Source: a virus. From it: a stretch of 61,979 nt of DNA. The position numbers and the translations under genes were made by a program. This document shows, piece after piece, positions 14,926 to 20,336 of the stretch. The notes under the pieces were generated by a model, which saw only the letters and a program-made list of their open reading frames with translations, ran no database searches and had not been told where the DNA came from. Positions within the stretch are counted from its first letter, which is position 1. Every line of letters starts with the position of its first letter. The stretch is from the IMG/VR virus record IMGVR_UViG_3300027985_000277, positions 1-61,979 of that record; one strand, 5' to 3'.

Positions 14926-15227
14926 TTGCTTTGGAGGTGATGTGTGTACCACCCGTTCACGCCTGCGGCAATGAGGACGCAGGGCACTACTGCGCTCGCA
15001 AGTACGGACACTTGGGGCAGCACACCTGTACGTGTTACCGTACCTGGGGGATTGACCGCGTTCTGGAGCGGGCCCGTATTCTGTACCGCATTTGGGCCAC
15101 TGTTCCGTATACTGAGGCTCCTGAAATACCCAGCCCCAAACTAGTGGACGCTGCGGTGTTGGCTCACGGGAGTCCATGGTGGAGGATGGCTGAAGAGATG
15201 GAGAAGTATGACAACGCTACTCGCTGA
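14922..15227 (+). CDS. Hypothetical Cys/His-rich protein
   Basis: A 101-residue protein from GTG 14922 (GTGA). HACGNEDAGHYCARKYGHLG and HTCTCYR make a dense Cys/His cluster likely to bind zinc. A helical remainder follows. Function unknown. Confidence 0.6.
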   Translation: MIALEVMCVPPVHACGNEDAGHYCARKYGHLGQHTCTCYRTWGIDRVLERARILYRIWATVPYTEAPEIPSPKLVDAAVLAHGSPWWRMAEEMEKYDNATR

Positions 15228-15432
15228 ACCGGGAGACTCTTGGCAGGAGCGATCCGAAGAACTATTGGCGACAATTGACCGAGTGACCGCTGCGATGGCC
15301 GACGAATACGGTCTTATGCTGCTCACCAACGACGGTGTGGGCTACCACAAGTTGCAGGCGCAGTTCAAGGAAGCGAACGACGAATTGAGCCGCATCTGGC
15401 GTGACCATCCTCCGGAGGCCGTGCTACCATGA
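15208..15432 (+). CDS. Small helical hypothetical protein
   Basis: A 74-residue acidic helical protein (SWQERSEELLATIDRVTAAM, then FKEANDELSRIWRD). It overlaps both neighbours. Function unknown. Confidence 0.55.
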   Translation: MTTLLAEPGDSWQERSEELLATIDRVTAAMADEYGLMLLTNDGVGYHKLQAQFKEANDELSRIWRDHPPEAVLP

Positions 15433-15599
15433 ACGTCTACCCTCAGCACGGCCCAGACCCCAAGGTGGTCGTGGAGATGTCCCCGGAGGAAGCTTATCGG
15501 TTATCGGACATTCTCTACGACTCTCCTGAGTCTAAGCAGTTTGATTGGTACTTGATTGATCGAATTGCACTGGAACTAATGGAAGGAAACAATGGCTGA
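15429..15599 (+). CDS. Small protein of the VEMSPEEA paralog family
   Basis: A 56-residue frame from ATG 15429 (overlap) to TGA 15597-15599. It carries KVVVEMSPEEAYRLSDILYD, the recurrent strand-helix pattern. GGAAGGAAAC near its end is the ribosome binding site of the Sak4-like gene, whose ATG at 15592 lies inside it. Confidence 0.6.
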   Translation: MNVYPQHGPDPKVVVEMSPEEAYRLSDILYDSPESKQFDWYLIDRIALELMEGNNG

Positions 15600-16350
15600 A
15601 ACTAGCCCAGACGAGTTCGATTTGGACTCAGTGTTGTCCAAGTATGTGGTGAAGCCGGTGGCTTCGGCCAAGCCGGAACTGCTCATGTTCTATAGCCCTC
15701 CTGGTTCGGGCAAGACTTGGCTGGCAGCATCTGCCAGCGAACTGCCCGGGGTCAAGAAGGTGCTCTACCTTGACATCGAGGGCTCCACGGTCGGCACACT
15801 GGGGTCGTTCGACCCAAAGAAAATCGACATCATCGAGGTTTACAAGCACCCTGACCCGTTTGCATTCGCCAACACGGTCCTTACCAAACTCGGTGACCCC
15901 GCTGCCAAGCACAGCTACGATGTGGTGGTGATCGACACCTTCGACACCTTGCAGGATCTGTCGATCAAGGCGTTCGACTCCAGCGACGGTTGGGAAATGT
16001 GGCGGGACGTGAAGGACTGGTCAACCGATATCGCCAAGATGCTCAAGCGCATCGCCCCTCTCGGCATCCTTGTGGTGCACGACCGGGAGGAGAAGTCCGA
16101 ATCCGGTGCTGTGGTGGCGCGACTGCGGTTGGCCGGTGCTGCCAAGGACATCCTTCCGGGCATCCCGGACGTGGTGGCCTACCTTGAGCGCAAGATCGAC
16201 AAGGAGGACGGCGAGGTGCATACCTACGCCTACTTCGAGAACTCGAACAAGAAAGTGACGAAGAACAGGTTCGGCTTCCCGCCCATCGTGAAGGACGTGA
16301 CGCTGGTGAACCTGTGGAAGTACATCGACAAGAAGGGAGAAGGTAAGTAA
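15592..16350 (+). CDS. Sak4-like RecA-fold ATPase
   Basis: A 252-residue P-loop protein. Walker A is PPGSGKTW (residues 36-43), Walker B is VVVIDTFDT (about 112), and VVHDREEK is a later motif. This compact RecA-like layout fits Sak4-type single-strand annealing or recombination ATPases of phages. The following gene encodes an ssDNA-binding protein and the two are translationally coupled by TAATG. Confidence 0.85.
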   Translation: MAETSPDEFDLDSVLSKYVVKPVASAKPELLMFYSPPGSGKTWLAASASELPGVKKVLYLDIEGSTVGTLGSFDPKKIDIIEVYKHPDPFAFANTVLTKLGDPAAKHSYDVVVIDTFDTLQDLSIKAFDSSDGWEMWRDVKDWSTDIAKMLKRIAPLGILVVHDREEKSESGAVVARLRLAGAAKDILPGIPDVVAYLERKIDKEDGEVHTYAYFENSNKKVTKNRFGFPPIVKDVTLVNLWKYIDKKGEGK

Positions 16351-16961
16351 TGGCACGTAAGGCCGAAGTAACAGGTGAGGTTTCAACCGAGGTTGGAGGT
16401 GCCTTCAAGCCGCTCCCTGCGGGACGCTACGAGGTGACCATCTTCGGGGTGGAGGAAGGCAAGTACAAGAACGGAGCCAACAAGGGCCGTCCCAACATCA
16501 ACGTCCAATACCGGATCAGCGAGGGTCAGAAGGGCACCAACCGGCGCGTCTTCCAGTTGATCCCGCTGTTCACCAACTGGGGTGGACCCGACAAGAAAGA
16601 TGCGTTCAGCTTCTTCCAGTTCTTCTCTGTTGTGCAGGGCATGTCGGAGAAGGACTTCCGGATCGCAGTGAAAGAGGACGGCGCAGCCGACAACCTTCCT
16701 GACGACGACGACCTCCTGGGCATGGAGTTGACTATCACCCTCAAGGTGGAGGACGACGAATACCATTTCGAGGAAGCCAAGAAGAAGTGGGAAGCCGAAG
16801 GCAGCAAGGGTGAGCCCCCCGTACAGGCGGACTACCAGCGCAACAGCGTCCAGAGCGTAAGCCCTGCGGGCAACGGCAACATGGACAAGGACTCCGACGA
16901 TGAGCCCTCCAGTGGCGGTGGCAGCACCAAGCGCTCGAAGGCTACGGTTCTTGACCTGTAG
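16350..16961 (+). CDS. Single-stranded DNA-binding protein
   Basis: A 203-residue protein with an OB-fold-like N-terminal part (GRYEVTIFGVEEGKY, NINVQYRISEGQKG, RRVFQLIPLF) and a low-complexity acidic end (DDEPSSGGGSTKRS). The layout matches phage SSB-like proteins that partner with Sak-type ATPases. The last codons contain TTGACC, the -35 box of a promoter for the RNA island that follows. Confidence 0.75.
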   Translation: MARKAEVTGEVSTEVGGAFKPLPAGRYEVTIFGVEEGKYKNGANKGRPNINVQYRISEGQKGTNRRVFQLIPLFTNWGGPDKKDAFSFFQFFSVVQGMSEKDFRIAVKEDGAADNLPDDDDLLGMELTITLKVEDDEYHFEEAKKKWEAEGSKGEPPVQADYQRNSVQSVSPAGNGNMDKDSDDEPSSGGGSTKRSKATVLDL

Positions 16962-16979
16962 AACGTAGTGGTGTAAGGT
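16951..16979 (+). promoter_or_regulatory. Promoter for the RNA island, TTGACC-N17-TAAGGT
   Basis: TTGACC at 16951-16956 and TAAGGT at 16974-16979 are 17 bases apart, overlapping the end of the ssDNA-binding protein gene. Transcription would begin near 16986, at the left border of the structured non-coding region. Confidence 0.5.
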
Positions 16980-17360
16980 AGTTCCTGTTGTAAGGGGCGA
17001 GCGCCACGGGCCCTTAGCCCTGACAACTTCATAGAGCAACACAGACCTGATCAGTCTGTGGAGGGTGGCTGAACATCGCGGGACTGCCAGTTCTGCGGCG
17101 AAAGGCGCAACTGGGGCTTAGCGGCCCTACCTTAGCGGGTGTAACAGTTGGCGGGCTCAAAAGGGGTACTCACTAGAGCGCACTGGCTTGGCCTTGGCGG
17201 TAAAACCCAATCCGCCCCCTCGCCCGACTCGGGCACTCCGTACAGGGGTCGTTCTAGTTCCGAGCAGCGCGGACAATGCGTGAGTCCGACGCAACAATAT
17301 ACGCGGTAAAGGTAGGGACCGCGCCCAAGCCCGCCTGACAGCCGGAAAGACGGCGGTTCC

Positions 17361-17439
17361 GGGCCTTAATAGGTTTCGACGGTTGCTAACGCCCCACGAG
17401 GGACACAACCGGAAGCGAGTTCGATTCTCGCAAGGTCCA
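17361..17439 (+). ncRNA. 79-nt tRNA-like element with tmRNA 5' signature
   Basis: GGGCCTT (17361-17367) pairs fully with AAGGTCC (17432-17438), and GCGAG/CTCGC with loop TTCGATT forms a perfect T-arm directly before it. Between them stands GGTTTCGACGG, the hallmark of the tmRNA 5' end, rather than a normal D-arm. CGGTTG (17380-17385) pairs with CAACCG (17406-17411), like tmRNA helix P2. There is no tag reading frame and no pseudoknot region, and position 8 is not U as in tRNA. It looks like the tRNA-like domain of a tmRNA with its body removed. Confidence 0.5.
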
Positions 17440-17563
17440 CGAGCAACTGTGAGTCGTGCTTGCGAGGTGGCACCTTCGAACTCTGACTCTCTGTGGGGTC
17501 TGGACCACACATCACCCAGACTGGCCGTAGACAGCTACTACGAGATGCTGTTAGCCACAGCAG

Positions 17564-17610
17564 GGTGTCCCCTAGTACCGGTGGGGCAGGCGCTTCGAGT
17601 GCGCAGCACC
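17564..17610 (+). ncRNA. tRNA-half-like element A
   Basis: GGTGT (17564-17568) pairs with GCACC (17606-17610). Inside lie a hairpin, CCCC 17569-17572 with GGGG 17583-17586, and a T-arm-like hairpin with stem GCGC/GCGC and loop TTCGAGT. It has an acceptor-like stem and a T-arm but no D-arm or anticodon arm. Confidence 0.35.
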
Positions 17611-17613
17611 TAC

Positions 17614-17659
17614 GATGGGCCCCTCTGGCGGAGGGTTTGGCGGTTCGGTTACGCCCATC
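17614..17659 (+). ncRNA. tRNA-half-like element B
   Basis: GATGGGC (17614-17620) pairs perfectly with GCCCATC (17653-17659). It encloses the hairpin CCCTC/GAGGG and a segment GGCGGTTCGGTTACGCC whose stem competes with the closing helix. It lies three bases after element A and has the same plan. Confidence 0.35.
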
Positions 17660-17713
17660 TAAGCCCGGACACCCGGCCCGTCTGTGCCGCCAGCACCTGG
17701 GGCCGGGATTTTT

Positions 17714-17784
17714 GCCCCCTTACCACAGTGGCAGTGGACCCGACTTGTAATCGGTTTACATGTGTTCGATTCACATAGGGGGCT
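17714..17784 (+). tRNA. tRNA-Thr (TGT)
   Basis: A full cloverleaf: acceptor GCCCCCT/AGGGGGC, D-stem CCAC/GTGG, anticodon loop CTTGTAA with anticodon TGT on stem CCGA/TCGG, T-arm ATGTG-TTCGATT-CACAT, discriminator T. CCA is not encoded. It is the only clearly intact tRNA on the plus strand. Confidence 0.88.
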
Positions 17785-17966
17785 CGTGGATAGTGAGTTC
17801 TGCTGCATGAGGGACGACCACTGAAACGGTAAGCGATGCAGTGGTGAGAGTTGGTCTGCGTCCGGACAGCCCGCAACCTATTGCGGGGTAATAAACGGCG
17901 CGGGGTATGGGGCTCTCCGATCACAGCCCCGGTGGCGGGACGCCGCACGAGAGTACTAGTCTCTCG
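17785..17966 (+). ncRNA. Structured non-coding RNA region (right part of island)
   Basis: No gene lies here. Perfect hairpins follow one another: ACCACTG 17817-17823 with CAGTGGT 17839-17845, CCCGCAA 17870-17876 with TTGCGGG 17881-17887 (loop CCTA), GGGGCT 17909-17914 with AGCCCC 17925-17930, and GAGAG with CTCTC at 17950-17965. The density suggests a structured RNA. Confidence 0.4.
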
Positions 17967-18021
17967 GCTGTGTGTTACGTTTTAGGCGTACATTGGAAGG
18001 GTTCGAGTCCTCAGCACAGCA
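17967..18021 (+). ncRNA. Armless tRNA-like element, loop TTTTAGG
   Basis: GCTGTGT (17967-17973) pairs with GCACAGC (18014-18020, one G-U). The inner hairpin TGTtACG/CGTACA carries a seven-base loop TTTTAGG (17980-17986). A weak T-arm GGG-TTCGAGT-CCT follows. There is no D-arm. If the loop were an anticodon loop, its middle bases would be TTA, reading the stop codon UAA. It lies just before the primase gene and its GAGGAGAGGAG ribosome binding site. Confidence 0.35.
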
Positions 18022-18051
18022 CTCACAACCGTACGAGGAGAGGAGTTCGTT

Positions 18052-20190
18052 TTGCAGGAGTTCTTCTCCGCGATTTACGGCGATGCGTCAGGGTGGGTTG
18101 ATATTGTCAACCGGGACCAAGATACCGGAAAGATCGACTCTGAGATGTGGCGTGAATGGCCCCGTTCAGTAGCCTACCTCGCCAAGTATTGCGGGCTCCG
18201 ACAAGACGAAGACACTTACTGCTCCGTGGCGCTGTTCACCGATAAGCTGCGCACCAAGGACGACACAAAGGCCATTGCCAATGCTGTGTGGGCCGATGCC
18301 GACACCTGTGACCCCCAGAACTTCCGCGCCACTCCCTCCATCATCGTCAATACCTCCCCGGGGCGTTGGCACTGCTGGTGGGTGTTGGACGCCCCTGTGC
18401 CCGCCGCAGACGCTTCCCTCACTAGTCAGAAAATCGCCTACGCTCACCGTGAGCAAGGCTGTGATCTGGGGTGGGCTGTCAGCAAGATCCTGCGGGTGCC
18501 CGGCACAACCAACACCAAGGACGGCCAGAACTTCTTGGTCACCGCAGAGTACACAGGAGTGCTCTACACCCTTGAGGAACTGAACGCCCTCTACACTGAC
18601 GTAGAGGCTCAGGCCCCGGTAGCGCTGACCGATGCGATGCCTGAATTGCTGACGCTTTCAGAGCGCATCGCCTTGGAGAAGCGGGTCATCGAGAACAGCC
18701 CGTTTGAGAATCTGTATCTGACGCCCCCCGAAGCCGGAGCGGACTGGTCCCAGAAACTGTTCCGACTCCAGTTTGACCTGTTCCGGGATGGGTGTACTCC
18801 CCAAGAGGTTTTCACGCTTAGCAAGCATTCGGCCTGTAACAAGTTCGCCCGGGACAACCGACCAGACTCTGACCTCTGGAAGACCGTACAGAATGCATAT
18901 CATAAGTACGAATCGGAGGAAGCACCTATTGCTGTGCGGGTAGAGGCCCGCAAAACCTACACGATTCCTGAGTTTGTGACTGATGACGAACGAAAATCTG
19001 CAACCGGAGGGTTTCCCGACACCTACACCAAGTGGGTGGCACAGCGGTCGGACGCGGCACAGACCTACAACTACAGCCTCGCCTACATGCTGCTGTCGTG
19101 CGTGTTCGGAGATCGGGGCTACATCCCGGACAAGTTCGGAATGCGTCGATTGAACCTGTGGCTACTGCTGCTGGGGGACACCACCCGCACCCGTAAGTCC
19201 ACCGCCAAGTCACTGTTCCTGCGTGTACTGCACGGGTATGAGACGGCTGCTTTGAATGGCGGCAAGATCGACATCGGCTCTGATGTCACCAAGGAAGGCC
19301 TGGGCAAGGTGCTCGGAGAACGTGATGGGCTGGTGTCCCTGATGCAGACCGACGAAGTGAACGGCATGTTCCGGGAGATGTACGGCAAGAACTACCAGAT
19401 CGGAACGCTGTCCTACTTCACTGACCTGTACGAGGGATTTGTGCCGGTGGTGCTTCGGGCAGCCAAGGATGCCGGGCAGACCAATCGGGCTCGGACAACG
19501 TTCAACATGCTGGGCGTGGGCATTCGGGAGCATGTGGCCCAGACCCTGACCAAAGAGGATTTTGAGTCCGGCTTTCTGGTTCGCATGTTGTGGTCGGTGG
19601 CCGACCCCGGGCCACGTCAGAAGGGTTCGGACAATTGGATCGACGCGATGGAGGCAGCCTCGGATGAGGCGGACGTGGCCCGCATCGTTTTGGACCTCAA
19701 GCGCAGAGCGAACAAGTTCGTGCCCGAGGCACCCTCTGCAATCAAGATTTCGGACTCAGCCAAGATCCGCTACAACGAGTGGGCTGAACTGGTGCGCAAG
19801 CACAGTGAGGAGTACGGAGACTCCGCATTGGAGGCCAGCATTGATCGCTTCCAGCACAGCATTCGGAAAGCAGCAGCCCTGCTTGCCATGTACGATGGTG
19901 TAGAAGTGATCGAGTTGAAGCACCTGCTCCCTGCTCTGGTGCAAGCTGAGCGTTGGTATGGGGACATGCTTCGGATGTTGAACGAGGTATCTTCCTCGGA
20001 TTTCGAGCGGTTGCTGAATGAGGTGGAGGCTTTCATCTCTCAAGGCACAAATGGTGAACGACAGGACGCAGCGGTGAAGCGCAAGTTCGCTCGTCTCAAG
20101 CCACAGGAGATTGGAGATGCTTTGACATCATTGAAAGCGCAGGGACGCATTCGCAACAACGGACAGTCGATTTGGCAGGTGCTGGCGTGA
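18052..20190 (+). CDS. Primase-helicase (AEP-like primase plus DUF3987-type ATPase)
   Basis: A 712-residue fusion. The N-terminal 200 residues resemble archaeo-eukaryotic primase domains of phages, with VWADADTCD and SPGRWHCWWVLD (about residue 100). The middle has LLLLGDTTRTRKSTA (residues 368-382), a Walker A variant in which GxGKS is replaced by RTRKS, followed by a Walker B-like LMQTDEVNGMF. The C-terminus is a winged-helix-like part. It would prime and unwind DNA for the polymerase encoded next. The start is TTG 18052 behind GAGGAGAGGAG. Confidence 0.8.
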   Translation: MQEFFSAIYGDASGWVDIVNRDQDTGKIDSEMWREWPRSVAYLAKYCGLRQDEDTYCSVALFTDKLRTKDDTKAIANAVWADADTCDPQNFRATPSIIVNTSPGRWHCWWVLDAPVPAADASLTSQKIAYAHREQGCDLGWAVSKILRVPGTTNTKDGQNFLVTAEYTGVLYTLEELNALYTDVEAQAPVALTDAMPELLTLSERIALEKRVIENSPFENLYLTPPEAGADWSQKLFRLQFDLFRDGCTPQEVFTLSKHSACNKFARDNRPDSDLWKTVQNAYHKYESEEAPIAVRVEARKTYTIPEFVTDDERKSATGGFPDTYTKWVAQRSDAAQTYNYSLAYMLLSCVFGDRGYIPDKFGMRRLNLWLLLLGDTTRTRKSTAKSLFLRVLHGYETAALNGGKIDIGSDVTKEGLGKVLGERDGLVSLMQTDEVNGMFREMYGKNYQIGTLSYFTDLYEGFVPVVLRAAKDAGQTNRARTTFNMLGVGIREHVAQTLTKEDFESGFLVRMLWSVADPGPRQKGSDNWIDAMEAASDEADVARIVLDLKRRANKFVPEAPSAIKISDSAKIRYNEWAELVRKHSEEYGDSALEASIDRFQHSIRKAAALLAMYDGVEVIELKHLLPALVQAERWYGDMLRMLNEVSSSDFERLLNEVEAFISQGTNGERQDAAVKRKFARLKPQEIGDALTSLKAQGRIRNNGQSIWQVLA

Positions 20191-20336
20191 AAATCCAACT
20201 GGCAATCGAAGTGTTTCGGAGGGTGTTTGTGTGGTCTACTCAATTCTCGATGGTGAAGCATCAAGAGCCGGAACTGGAGCCTGAAGAAGAGGAAGAAGTA
20301 GATGTTACTTCTATTCCATTAGGGTTTCATGGATGA
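20187..20336 (+). CDS. Small acidic-tailed protein
   Basis: A 49-residue frame from GTG 20187 (GTGA overlap) to TGA 20334-20336, which overlaps the polymerase ATG. The first half is amphipathic (IQLAIEVFRRVFVWSTQF), the second strongly acidic (EPELEPEEEEEVDV). It lies between primase-helicase and polymerase and could be a small adaptor. Function unknown. Confidence 0.5.
   Translation: MKIQLAIEVFRRVFVWSTQFSMVKHQEPELEPEEEEEVDVTSIPLGFHG

Larger units (their letters stand above)
16980..17713 (+). ncRNA. Structured non-coding RNA region (left part of island)
   Basis: No convincing protein gene lies in 16962-18051. This 734-base part folds on paper into many local helices: 17040-17046/17054-17060 (7 pairs), 17087-17091/17110-17114 with an inner TGCG/CGCA, 17196-17200/17212-17216, 17270-17274/17284-17288 and 17315-17322/17353-17360 (8 pairs). 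It also holds a 79-base tmRNA/tRNA-like element and two 46-47-base tRNA-half-like elements. It may be one large ornate RNA of the GOLLD/ROOL kind or a row of decayed tRNAs. A promoter lies at its left edge and an intact tRNA at its right. Confidence 0.5.

Noticed and set aside
17444-17530. tRNA around CACCTTCGAACTC
   Set aside because: The TTCGAA resembles a T-loop, but no acceptor stem can be formed on either strand.
17361-17784. Full tmRNA gene
   Set aside because: The 5' signature is there, but the matching acceptor 3' half comes after only 79 bases; no tag peptide frame ending in ALAA-like residues or row of pseudoknots fits inside or after it.
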